Of a stretch of DNA of 64,000 bases, positions 34,183-42,592 are shown piece after piece. The position numbers were made by a program, and so were the translations under genes. Where the stretch lies: NCBI GenBank assembly GCA_001749745.1, contig JWTM01000107.1:1-64000 (forward strand), read 5' to 3'. How positions within the stretch are numbered: the stretch's first letter is position 1; each line of letters starts with the position of its first letter. The DNA is from Candidatus Marispirochaeta associata (GTDB lineage: Bacteria > Spirochaetota > Spirochaetia > JC444 > Marispirochaetaceae). Below the pieces are notes generated by a model. It was not told the origin of the DNA. It made no database searches and saw only the letters and a list, made by a program, of their open reading frames with translations.

Positions 34183-35202
34183 TTAGAAGATCTTGGCGAA
34201 CTTCTCGATATTGTCCTTGTTGAAGACAAAGGGGAAGCCCATTACCGCTGCGCCGTCGGGGCCTATGGTAACTTCACCCATCCGTCCGCAGTCGATTACC
34301 TCGCCCTCTTCGCCTTTAACGTCACCATCGACAAGACGTTTCAGGATATAGGTAGAGGTGTACCCGAGATCAACCGGGTTCCAGAGAGCCATCTGACCGC
34401 AGGTACCGTTAAGGATGTACTGCTGCATCTCAGAAGGAAGCCCGAGCCCAGTCAGCTGTACCTTACCCTTCATGCCTTCATCCTCGATGGCCTTAGCCGA
34501 AGCGAGAACGCCGACGGTTGTGGGAGAGATGATCCCGGTCAGGTCGGGGTATTTCTGCATCAGACCAACCGCCTCACGGTAGCTCTTATCGGAAGCATCG
34601 TCGCCGTATACGACTTCGACAATCTCCATGTCCGCATACTCGGGTTTCTTGATCTCTTCCTTCATCCACTCGATCCATGCATTCTGGTTAGTTGCCTGGG
34701 AGGTAGCGGAAACAATACCGATTTGGCCCTTGTAATCAGTCAGTTCGGCGATAAGCTGAACCTGCTGGCGGCCGATCAGCTCGGACTCGGAGGGCGCCAG
34801 GTCTACAATCCGTCCCCCCGGAGCGATACCGGAGTCGAAAGAGATTACCTTGATCCCGGCCTTCATGGCTTTCTTGGCTACCGGCACGAGAGCATCCCGG
34901 TCGTTAGCGGAGATAGCGATGCCGTCGACCCGCTGGGCGATCAGGGTCTCGATGATCTCGATCTGGCCTTCCGCGGTGGCGGAGCTGGGACCCATGTAGA
35001 TAGACTCAACGCCGTCGAGTTCCCCGGCAGCTTCGACACCGCCGTCCGCTACCGCTTCAAAAAAGCCGTTACCAAGACTTTTTACCAGCAGCACAAGCTT
35101 CAGATCTCCCGAGTCTTCCTCGGCAGCCTGCTGTCCTCCGGCGAATACAAGCGCCGCAGCTAATAACAAAGAGAGAGCTAAAATGAGCTTTTTCGTGTTC
35201 AT
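34183..35202 (-). CDS. rhaS: Rhamnose-binding protein of the ABC transporter
   Basis: A 339-residue periplasmic binding protein of the ribose-binding (Peripla_BP_4) type. Signal peptide at 1-21 ending LVFAGG; no lipobox Cys. The mature start KLVLLVKSLGNGFFEAVADGG and AQRVDGIAISANDRDALVPVAKKAMKAGIKVISFDS are typical of RhaS/LsrB-like proteins. ATG 35202 has AAGGAG six bases upstream. It is the first gene of the transporter operon, under a promoter with AraC-type repeats. The name follows rhizobial usage; rhamnose specificity is inferred from the rhamnose genes on both sides. Confidence 0.9.
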   Translation of the reverse strand: MNTKKLILALSLLLAAALVFAGGQQAAEEDSGDLKLVLLVKSLGNGFFEAVADGGVEAAGELDGVESIYMGPSSATAEGQIEIIETLIAQRVDGIAISANDRDALVPVAKKAMKAGIKVISFDSGIAPGGRIVDLAPSESELIGRQQVQLIAELTDYKGQIGIVSATSQATNQNAWIEWMKEEIKKPEYADMEIVEVVYGDDASDKSYREAVGLMQKYPDLTGIISPTTVGVLASAKAIEDEGMKGKVQLTGLGLPSEMQQYILNGTCGQMALWNPVDLGYTSTYILKRLVDGDVKGEEGEVIDCGRMGEVTIGPDGAAVMGFPFVFNKDNIEKFAKIF

Positions 35203-35229
35203 ACACAACTCCTTTTAAAGTGTTGATTA

Positions 35230-35295
35230 ATTGTAGCACCCAATATGAGAAACCTGTTAGGACGAAGATCTACAGTCGGAGGCAGATTTTCTACA
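35230..35295 (-). promoter_or_regulatory. Rhamnose transporter promoter with 21-bp direct repeats
   Basis: On the minus strand: TGTAGA (35295-35290), TGTAGA again 21 bp on (35274-35269), then a weak -35 (TAACAG, 35259-35254), 18 bp, and a good -10 TACAAT (35235-35230). The proximal repeat starts 15 bases before the -35, just as in the 18377 and 24420 promoters. A weak -35 with adjacent repeats suggests dependence on the AraC-type response regulator encoded immediately upstream. Confidence 0.6.
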
Positions 35296-36741
35296 CTACC
35301 GTATCCCGTAGCGACTCTGATATTCCGACGGGCTGATTTTATAGCGCTCTTTGAAGATTCTGGTAAAATGGCGGCTGCTCAAATAGCCTAACTGAGCGGA
35401 TACAGATTTCACCGAGCGACCGGGATCGGAGAGCAAGCGGGTCGCCTCCTTCAGCCGGATCTCCGTGATGAAAGCCGTAAAGGATATGCCCTTGCCCTGT
35501 TTAAAGCGTGCGGAGAGATAATTGGGCGAAACCCCGAGCTCCTCGGCTACTTGAGCAACACCGATCGATTCTCCAAAACGGCGCCGCACAATCCCTTCCG
35601 CCTTAGAAACAAGTTCGGTGGCGCCGTTCCGGCGGAGGGATCCGTGATAGATGCGCTGGATGCTCTTAAGTGTCTCACCTCCTAGAATACAAAGGGATTC
35701 ATCGTTAAGAATCCGCCTTAGGTTATCCAGAAACGCTGTCTGATAGGGAGCGAGAAGCGCAAACTGACTCTCCCACAAGCTATGCAATTCGGCGAAGCGA
35801 TGAAAGAACTCATCCGGTTCGAGCTCATCCATCTGGAGCAAGAGCGTCTCGAGGCGGCTGCACAACCTCAGAAGCATCTCACCATCCGGAGCCCGGGAGA
35901 CTCGGTAGAGTTTTTCCGCCTCAATCGACTCATGTTTCGAGAAAAGATAACGCAGCGGGATGACCGCCTGGAGGTTCCGCATGCCTTCGAAAAATTTAGT
36001 CGGTCCAACGGAGGCTTCGCACTCGATTAGTTGAACACTAAGGTCCGTACTTATTCTTTTTATCTCCTGCCGAACTTCATGCTGGCCGCTTACCGCCGAT
36101 TTCCCGGTGCCTACAAGCAGGGATGAGCCGTCCGACACACCTAACAATGCCCAAACGCCTTGCACCCTGGTCGCCAATATTTCGCGAATCTTCCGGGAGA
36201 GTTGCCTCTGCCCGTCGAGCATCTCCTTGTCGTCTCGGGCCGGATCGTAACAGATCAACATCCCCGCCATCTCTTCCGTCCGGCCGCTGTCGTCATAAAA
36301 TTCAGGGGAGAGGGTGTTGTTCAAAATTCCCTGCATTCTCTGCTCAAAAAGCTCGCGCCTCTCTTTGCGATTCTGCTGCAATTTGGTCTTCACTTCCGAA
36401 AGCAGTCGGCCGATCTCTAACGGATCGGGCGGTTTTAAGAGATACTCTCGAACCCGAAGGCTTAAGGCGCGTTTTGCATAGGAAAATTCAGAATGTCCGC
36501 TCAAGACCACCCATTCCGCATCTTGATTCTCTCCGCTTACCTCTTCAATTGCATCGAGCCCGCTCAGGAGGGGCATGCGAATATCTACAAATACTAGATC
36601 TGGTTTGAAGCTGCGGAACTCCTCGATCAGCGCTCTCCCGTTCGCCGCAAATCGCAGAATCACCTCGGAATCCAGTTCCTGTAGGATCGACTCTAAAGAG
36701 AAGCGGATAATTTCTTCATCATCGGCGATAAGCACCTTCAT
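35296..36741 (-). CDS. Response regulator, REC plus AraC HTH
   Basis: A 481-residue regulator. Receiver domain with IADDEE, phospho-acceptor Asp53 in VFVDIRMPLLSG and YLLKPPD. A long middle region (about 130-370) is not recognised beyond helical content. The C-terminal AraC-type domain (about 380-478) has EELGVSPNYLSARFKQGKGISFTAFI and GYLSSRHFTRIFKERYKISPSEYQ. It follows its kinase gene by 8 bp and precedes the rhamnose transporter, which it probably activates through the TGTAGA repeats. Confidence 0.92.
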   Translation of the reverse strand: MKVLIADDEEIIRFSLESILQELDSEVILRFAANGRALIEEFRSFKPDLVFVDIRMPLLSGLDAIEEVSGENQDAEWVVLSGHSEFSYAKRALSLRVREYLLKPPDPLEIGRLLSEVKTKLQQNRKERRELFEQRMQGILNNTLSPEFYDDSGRTEEMAGMLICYDPARDDKEMLDGQRQLSRKIREILATRVQGVWALLGVSDGSSLLVGTGKSAVSGQHEVRQEIKRISTDLSVQLIECEASVGPTKFFEGMRNLQAVIPLRYLFSKHESIEAEKLYRVSRAPDGEMLLRLCSRLETLLLQMDELEPDEFFHRFAELHSLWESQFALLAPYQTAFLDNLRRILNDESLCILGGETLKSIQRIYHGSLRRNGATELVSKAEGIVRRRFGESIGVAQVAEELGVSPNYLSARFKQGKGISFTAFITEIRLKEATRLLSDPGRSVKSVSAQLGYLSSRHFTRIFKERYKISPSEYQSRYGIR

Positions 36742-36749
36742 TCATCATC

Positions 36750-38642
36750 TCACAAGTGGATATAGATCTTTGTGCCCTCACCGGGAACACTTATAATACG
36801 GAACTGATGATTGGGATTCATTATCTCGAGGCGCTGACGAACATTAGATAGGCCGATCTGCTCCTTTTCCATTATCTCGGCGGAGTCGAATCCCAAACCG
36901 TCGTCTTCGACGAAGATCTCGGCGGAGACCTCGCCTTTTCGCCTCACCCCAAGGGCCTTTACTAGCAAATTCCTGGGATCCTCGGCGGGTTGGATGCCGT
37001 GAACCAGCGCATTCTCTACCAGGGGTTGCAAAATAAGTCGTGGAATCTGTACAAATCTACATTCCGGATCAAGATCGAAGCGGTACCGAAAACGGTCGCC
37101 AAAACGTATCTTCTGCAGGCTGCAGTATCGTTCCAGAAATGCAAACTCCTCCTCAATGGTGACCCAGGGTCTCTGGCTCTGCACATACTTGAGCATCTCC
37201 CGTAAGGAGAGAATCGCCTCCTCCAGGCCGTAACGATCTTCCTTCCGATTCAGTCCGAAAAAGCTGGTGAGGACATTATTGATAAAATGGGGCTGAACCT
37301 GAGCCGCCAAGGCCTGGTACTGGGCCTCCCGCTTCTCCAAAAGTTCGTGGTACTTCTGGAAATTATCGATCGTCAGGGAAGCGAATTCGGCGAACATCTC
37401 GAGCCGTCTCAAACCAAAATCGGAGAAGCGCGAATCAGCTCCTGTTTTAATCGACAACACGACGGCGAATATGCGGGTATCCACCGAAAGGGGAACGCCG
37501 ACGACGGAACCGATACTGGCGAATCCCGCCTCAAGACGGGCATCCTTCAGTATCATCTGATTTCGGGTCCGAAATATTCTCCTACTGACGATGTCTATCA
37601 GCTTGGATCGCTCTTCAGGATCCAAGGCTTCACCCGATTCAACCACCGGAGTATAGAGATCGTCAGCTGTTCTACGCAGGACTATTACCGCATCGGCCGA
37701 TGTATCCTCGTTGACAGCCCGGGCGACCAGTCCCAAAAGGGAGTTCAAATCCGAGGATTCATGAATCGTCGCCCCCACATCCCGGGTGAGATTCAGGATG
37801 CTATCCATATTCTCCTTCAGGTCTCGTATCAGGTGGTTGAAGGTCAGCGCCAGTTCTGCAAACTCGTCCTTCCCCCCCGCATCCAGCTGCAGGGAGAGGT
37901 CGCCCCGGGCGACTCTAAGAAAGGAGTTCTCGAAGGTAAGGAAATGTTCCTTGATATCTCGCATCATCAGGATGGTAATTGAAGAAAAAAGCAGCAGGAT
38001 AAATATTCCGAAACCGGTAAATAGGAGGGCTATTTGGCGCTGTAGCCGCTGATTGGCTTCCCTCAAGGTCTCGATGAAATAGTTGATAAAGCTCTCGAAA
38101 CTGTTGGTAAAGAAAAACGAGGTCTCTCTAAAATCACGAAAGAAGGGAATCAGGGATTCATTTTTCTGCATGGTATTGTAGAGATTATCTGTCTGCTGAT
38201 AGTTCTCCCGCAGCAGGAAGAGGGTCTCTTCGGTTTTGGAAAGCATAGTCATCGCCCGCTCGTTCATCTTGAGGGCGGTGAGGTATTGATCCTGGACCAG
38301 ATCGTCCTTGGTGTTGGAAAAGTAGTCCTGACGCATAAATCGTCGAAAGCTACTGTCGTATAGAACAACCGCCTCCTGCCATTGTCGGATGGTTACCGCC
38401 GAGCGGGGCGAATAGGTTAATGAACGGATCTGTCCGTACATCTTGGGCGCAAAGAGGTCGAAGACGATATCCTTCATCAGGCTCTTCACCTCGGCCGAGC
38501 GGACCTGCAGCTCGTTGCCCAAGGAGAGGGTGTCCCGGAGCCTGGCCGACTTGACCATTCCGTACGAAGCCAGACCAAGCACGGCTACCAGTCCGAGAAA
38601 GTAGAGCATTACCAGGAGATAGAGCCGATGACGAATCTTCAT
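36750..38642 (-). CDS. Sensor histidine kinase with GAF domain (LytS/YesM class)
   Basis: A 630-residue sensor kinase. Membrane segments at about 6-28 and 203-227 enclose a helical extracytoplasmic sensor; a HAMP domain (about 228-280), a GAF domain (about 295-430) and the His_kinase segment QVQPHFINNVLTSFFGLNR with phospho-acceptor His452 follow, then an ATPase domain with ENALVHGIQ and DDGLGFDS...IGLSNVRQRLEIM. The extra GAF domain could add a second, cytoplasmic input. It lies between the rhaB kinase gene and the AraC-type regulator and probably detects rhamnose or its oligosaccharides. Confidence 0.92.
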   Translation of the reverse strand: MKIRHRLYLLVMLYFLGLVAVLGLASYGMVKSARLRDTLSLGNELQVRSAEVKSLMKDIVFDLFAPKMYGQIRSLTYSPRSAVTIRQWQEAVVLYDSSFRRFMRQDYFSNTKDDLVQDQYLTALKMNERAMTMLSKTEETLFLLRENYQQTDNLYNTMQKNESLIPFFRDFRETSFFFTNSFESFINYFIETLREANQRLQRQIALLFTGFGIFILLLFSSITILMMRDIKEHFLTFENSFLRVARGDLSLQLDAGGKDEFAELALTFNHLIRDLKENMDSILNLTRDVGATIHESSDLNSLLGLVARAVNEDTSADAVIVLRRTADDLYTPVVESGEALDPEERSKLIDIVSRRIFRTRNQMILKDARLEAGFASIGSVVGVPLSVDTRIFAVVLSIKTGADSRFSDFGLRRLEMFAEFASLTIDNFQKYHELLEKREAQYQALAAQVQPHFINNVLTSFFGLNRKEDRYGLEEAILSLREMLKYVQSQRPWVTIEEEFAFLERYCSLQKIRFGDRFRYRFDLDPECRFVQIPRLILQPLVENALVHGIQPAEDPRNLLVKALGVRRKGEVSAEIFVEDDGLGFDSAEIMEKEQIGLSNVRQRLEIMNPNHQFRIISVPGEGTKIYIHL

Positions 38643-38669
38643 AGTCTTCCATGGTAGAACCAGATTGAG

Positions 38670-38690
38670 CCGGGCGCAAGTGGCACCCGG
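38670..38690 (-). terminator. Hairpin between rhaB and the kinase gene
   Basis: Eight-position stem (38670-38677 with 38683-38690) with one G-U pair on the minus-strand RNA and a 5-base loop. No U-run follows, so it is more likely a processing or stability element than a terminator. Confidence 0.45.
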
Positions 38691-38696
38691 TTCGTT

Positions 38697-40130
38697 CTAG
38701 CTCGGGGTATAGCTCGCGATGCCTCCGGCGTTGCGAATACGCTCCCGCCCCTCGTTCTGGTCCTTCAGTTCACCCATGGCGATGGCCTGGTACATGATAT
38801 TGCCCAAGGCGGTCGCTTCTACGGGACCGGCGGTAACCGGGATTCCCGCCCTGTCGGCGGTAAGCTGGTTCAGAAGCTCGTTCTGGCAGCCCCCGCCGAT
38901 GATGTGAAGAACCTCGATCTCGGTCTTACCGGCCCGGGAGATCTTCTCGATCACCTCCGCATAAGCCCGGGCGAGGCCTTCGAAGATGACCCGGGCGAAC
39001 TGCGACGGCCGTTCGGGAAGGCTGAAGCCCTGTTCCCGGGCGAAGTCGAGGATGCGATTCGGCATGGTATCCTCACCGCGGCCCGGTTTTAAGAACCGGG
39101 GATCATCCACATCGAGCACGAAGAGGGGCTCCTCCCGGGCGGCCTCCGCGGCGAGCTCGCCGTAATCGATACTCAAGCCCTCCGCCTCCCAACTCCGGCG
39201 GCACTCCTGGAGGATCCAGAGACCCATAATATTCTTCAGAAAGCGGATACCACCGTCGGCGGCTCCCTCATTGGTCACATTGGCCGCGGCGCTCTCCGCA
39301 TCGATTACAGCCTCGGGAAGTTCGACCCCCAGAAGCGACCAGGTGCCGGAGCTCAAGTAAGCGCTCTTCTCGCCCGCTTTCGAAGGCACGGCGGCCACGG
39401 CGGCGGCGGTATCGTGCCCGGCGGTCGCCACGACCTTTATCTCATGCTTGATGCCGAGCTCTTCGGCAAGTTTGGGGTGCAACGGCCCCAAAACAGTGCC
39501 GCTGTGCACCACCGGCTGAAGCAGCCCCTCATTCAAGGCTATGGCCTCGGTCAAAGGGAGCGACCATGAGCCGGTCTTTGGATTGAAGAGCTGGCTGGTG
39601 GAGGAGATGGAGTACTCGTTGACCGCCACTCCCGAAAGCCAGTAATTCAGCAAATCCGGGGTAAAGAGGAGCCGCTCGGCGGCCGCCAGCCGCTGCGGGG
39701 TATGTTCGGCCTCGGCGGCCAGTTGATAGAGGGTATTGATCTGCATGAACTGGATTCCGGTCTCCCGGTAGATCTCATCCTTGCCGATCTTGTCGAAGAG
39801 GCGCTCCATCATCCCGTCGGTGCGGTCGTCCCGGTAGTGAACGAGATTCCCGATGAGCGCCCCTTTTGAATCCAGGAGCCCGTAGTCCACACCCCAGGTA
39901 TCCACGCCGATCGAAACGATCTCGTCGCCGTACTTTTCCACCGCCCCTTTTAATCCCTCCTTGATCTTGGAGAAGATATAGAGGATATCCCAGTGGAGGG
40001 TAGCGTGTACGCGGGTGTTCCGGCTGGGAAAGCGGTTAATTACCTCGAACTCAAAGCCGTTCTCGACGGAACCGACAATAACCCGGCCGCTTTCGGCCCC
40101 TAAATCGACAGCCACATATCGCTTGGGCAT
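38697..40130 (-). CDS. rhaB: L-rhamnulokinase
   Basis: A 477-residue FGGY-family kinase that phosphorylates L-rhamnulose at O1. The start PKRYVAVDLGAESGRVIVG and THLHWDILYIFSKIKEGL-like region with GVDTWGVDYGLLD are typical RhaB text; the ATP-binding half has VVATAGHDTAAAVAAVP and LHIIGGGCQNELLNQLTADRAGIPVTAGPVEATALGN. Length is normal. It follows the aldolase gene by 10 bp. The order from the promoter is isomerase, aldolase, kinase. Confidence 0.96.
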   Translation of the reverse strand: MPKRYVAVDLGAESGRVIVGSVENGFEFEVINRFPSRNTRVHATLHWDILYIFSKIKEGLKGAVEKYGDEIVSIGVDTWGVDYGLLDSKGALIGNLVHYRDDRTDGMMERLFDKIGKDEIYRETGIQFMQINTLYQLAAEAEHTPQRLAAAERLLFTPDLLNYWLSGVAVNEYSISSTSQLFNPKTGSWSLPLTEAIALNEGLLQPVVHSGTVLGPLHPKLAEELGIKHEIKVVATAGHDTAAAVAAVPSKAGEKSAYLSSGTWSLLGVELPEAVIDAESAAANVTNEGAADGGIRFLKNIMGLWILQECRRSWEAEGLSIDYGELAAEAAREEPLFVLDVDDPRFLKPGRGEDTMPNRILDFAREQGFSLPERPSQFARVIFEGLARAYAEVIEKISRAGKTEIEVLHIIGGGCQNELLNQLTADRAGIPVTAGPVEATALGNIMYQAIAMGELKDQNEGRERIRNAGGIASYTPS

Positions 40131-40140
40131 CGGTCACCTC

Positions 40141-41238
40141 CTACTCAGCACTAATCTTACTGCGGTACTGTTCTACTTCCCAATTGCGGATAAAATCAAT
40201 CTTATCCTGGGGCATAAAACTATGCCCCCCGAAGCTCTTTGTATAGACGGCGATCTTTATCCCGTCCAAAAATACCCGCTTGGCGATCGACACGGCTTTC
40301 TCTGAATTACCGATAGAATAGAATCCGCTGTTACGGATCACCACCACCTTGGCCGGAGCGCCGTGCTCCTCGGCAAACTGCTTATAAGCCGGCAGCAACT
40401 CGTCGAAGGATTCGATGAAGAGAGGCTTGTAGCCGGCGTACACGATATGATCCGGAGTAAAGGAGAGGGAGAGGGGTTCGAAGCTCTCCCGATCTTGTAT
40501 GAAGAGCATCAGATCCCTATTCACCCCGGCGGCTACATGGGTGACGCCCTCGCCTGCGAGAGCTTGGGCCACCTCGGCGGCGCTTGGTTTCCGGGGCTCA
40601 TCCAAGGTCGAGAGGGGCTCTCGCTCCACCGCAGCGCGCAAGCGAGAGAGGATATCTTCATAGAGTGTATCGATTTCCTCGATGCTGTCGCCTTGAACGA
40701 AGACGCCGTGGTTCTGGAGGAAGATAATCTGGTCGCCCCCCCCGGCGGAGCGATGTTTTTTCAGCATCTCATCCACCGTCTTGGCCAGGATATAGCCCGG
40801 GTTCACCACCGGCACCCAGAGGGCGGAGCTATTGAATAGCTCCCGGGCCTTGGCGGCACCGCCCTGACTGCAACTCAAACCGTTTACCAGTGCAGGATGA
40901 GTGTGTACTACATAGCGATAGGGCAGGATCCCGTGCAGCAGGGTCTCGACGCTGGGGCGCTTCTCCTCACCCGGTATGCGGGCGTCCATCAGGTCCTTCA
41001 AGGCTTCTGCCTCCCGGGCCGTGCTATCCTGCGGATACTCCTTCTCCATAATGGCCGTAAGCTTCGTCAGATCCATCCGGGCGAAGCCTTCGACTTCGAT
41101 ATCGGCCAGGGTAGTCCCCGATGCCTTAACGAACATCGTGTTTCCTTCCTTAACGGAGGTGTTCCCCCCGCCGGCGATAACCATCTCGTCGTCGCCGCCG
41201 TAGCGCTTCGATACGGCGACTAATTCTTCGATTCCCAT
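40141..41238 (-). CDS. Class II aldolase, RhaE-like rhamnulose-1-phosphate aldolase
   Basis: A 365-residue zinc-dependent class II aldolase/adducin protein that should split L-rhamnulose-1-phosphate into dihydroxyacetone phosphate and L-lactaldehyde. Phosphate-binding GGGNTSVKEGN, zinc ligands in VVHTHPALVNGLSCSQGG and LQNHGVFVQGD are visible. It resembles the first half of the bifunctional RhaEW/YuxG protein (including the FIRNWEVEQYR linker) rather than E. coli RhaD, but it stops there: the second, short-chain-dehydrogenase half that oxidises lactaldehyde is absent, and no separate gene for it is in the window. Confidence 0.88.
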   Translation of the reverse strand: MGIEELVAVSKRYGGDDEMVIAGGGNTSVKEGNTMFVKASGTTLADIEVEGFARMDLTKLTAIMEKEYPQDSTAREAEALKDLMDARIPGEEKRPSVETLLHGILPYRYVVHTHPALVNGLSCSQGGAAKARELFNSSALWVPVVNPGYILAKTVDEMLKKHRSAGGGDQIIFLQNHGVFVQGDSIEEIDTLYEDILSRLRAAVEREPLSTLDEPRKPSAAEVAQALAGEGVTHVAAGVNRDLMLFIQDRESFEPLSLSFTPDHIVYAGYKPLFIESFDELLPAYKQFAEEHGAPAKVVVIRNSGFYSIGNSEKAVSIAKRVFLDGIKIAVYTKSFGGHSFMPQDKIDFIRNWEVEQYRSKISAE

Positions 41239-41242
41239 CCCG

Positions 41243-42496
41243 CTAGAGCCTCTTACTCAGCACATCCCGCTCATAAGCGGCGACCTGGTCCATATAGTGC
41301 GCTTCGGTGGGGACACCGTTGATCTCGCAGAAACGATCCCACACAGCACCATAGGGCATGCTCTTCATTCGTTCGCCCAGGGCGAGCCGGCCGATATAGT
41401 TCCCCTCCTCCTCGAGGGCGACTAGCTTGGCATGGGGTTCGAGGTAGGCCATGAGCCAGGCCTTCATGGCCGACCGTGAACCCAGCGCATAGGCGCCGAC
41501 CCGGTTTACCGAGGCGTCGAAGAAGTCGAGTCCCACATGGGCCTTTTTATTATTACCGGCGCGTACAACCTCTTGGGCCATGAAGTGGAGATCGTCGCTC
41601 ATTATCACGATATGGTCCGAGTCCCAGCGCATGGGCCGGGAGACATGCATCAAGAGTTCGTCCTGGAACTGAAAAACCGCCGAGACCTTGTCAGCCACCA
41701 GTTCGGTCGGATGGAAGTGGCCCATATCGAGACAAATCAGCTTATTCCGCGACAGAGCGTAGCCCAGGTAGTAGTCGTGAGAACCAACGACGAAGGCTTC
41801 GCTGCCGATGCCGAAGAGCTTCGACTCGACTGCATCCAACATCTCATCCTTCGGGAGATCCAGTGCGAATATCGTATCCAGGGATTCCGTCAGACGGCTG
41901 CGCATGCCGAAACGATCGGCAGGATAATCCTTCATCCCGTCGGCGATCCAGAGGTTATGAACCGCAGGGGTTCCCAGCTCTCGACCGAAATAGGCTGAGA
42001 TCTTCCGACAACGCTGAATATGCTCTATCCAGAAATCACGAATCCCCTTGTCGGTACTGGAGAGGGTAAAACCGTCGTCGGCCTTCGGGTGGGAGAACAT
42101 AGAGCAATTGAAATCAAGGCCAAGCTTCTGTTCCTTCGCCCAGGAGACCCAGCTTTCGAAATGTTCGGGTTCTATCTCATCCCGGTCCACAGCCTTGCCC
42201 TCAAAATCGCCGTAGATGGCATGCAGATTGAGCCTATGATTCCCGGGAATCATGGTGAGGGCAAATTCGATATCCTTGCGCTGCTCCTCGAGATTGCGCG
42301 CTTTGCCGGGATAGTTGCCCGTAGCTTGAATACCGCCGCCGGAGAGTTCTCCTCCGGTTACTTCAAAGCCGCCGACATCGTCCGCCTGCCAACAATGCAG
42401 GGAGAGGGTAAAATCTCCCAGTTTTTTTAATGCCTGTTCCGTATCTACTCCCAATTCAGCGTAAGCCTCTCGGGCTACATCGTAGTTGGTACTCAT
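41243..42496 (-). CDS. rhaA: L-rhamnose isomerase
   Basis: A 417-residue metal-dependent isomerase converting L-rhamnose to L-rhamnulose. It matches E. coli RhaA along its length: SLHCWQADDVGGFE, GGGIQATGNYPGKARN, LGLDFNCSMFSHPKADDGFTLS, DAVESKLFGIGSEAF, CLDMGHFHPTELVADK, LLMHVSRPMRWDSDH and VGLDFFDASVNRVGAYALG, which hold the metal ligands and catalytic residues. GAGGAG precedes ATG 42496. First gene of the minus-strand rhamnose operon, divergent from the AraC-type regulator at 42593; the 96-bp gap should hold its promoter, where I see TATATT about 37 bases before the start but no clear -35. Confidence 0.97.
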   Translation of the reverse strand: MSTNYDVAREAYAELGVDTEQALKKLGDFTLSLHCWQADDVGGFEVTGGELSGGGIQATGNYPGKARNLEEQRKDIEFALTMIPGNHRLNLHAIYGDFEGKAVDRDEIEPEHFESWVSWAKEQKLGLDFNCSMFSHPKADDGFTLSSTDKGIRDFWIEHIQRCRKISAYFGRELGTPAVHNLWIADGMKDYPADRFGMRSRLTESLDTIFALDLPKDEMLDAVESKLFGIGSEAFVVGSHDYYLGYALSRNKLICLDMGHFHPTELVADKVSAVFQFQDELLMHVSRPMRWDSDHIVIMSDDLHFMAQEVVRAGNNKKAHVGLDFFDASVNRVGAYALGSRSAMKAWLMAYLEPHAKLVALEEEGNYIGRLALGERMKSMPYGAVWDRFCEINGVPTEAHYMDQVAAYERDVLSKRL

Positions 42497-42557
42497 ATCC
42501 GCTCCTCATTAGGTTTATAAAGTGAATATAGTTTACACCCCTAGTCGGGAACGGGCC

Positions 42558-42586
42558 TTGACGATTCGGTCAGCAAGTAGCACTAT
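42558..42586 (+). promoter_or_regulatory. Putative promoter of the AraC-type rhamnose regulator
   Basis: TTGACG (42558-42563), 17-bp spacer, CACTAT (42581-42586). The ATG follows six bases later and no ribosome-binding site is visible, so the mRNA would be leaderless or nearly so. The -10 is weak (three of six). Confidence 0.4.
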
Positions 42587-42592
42587 TCCGTC

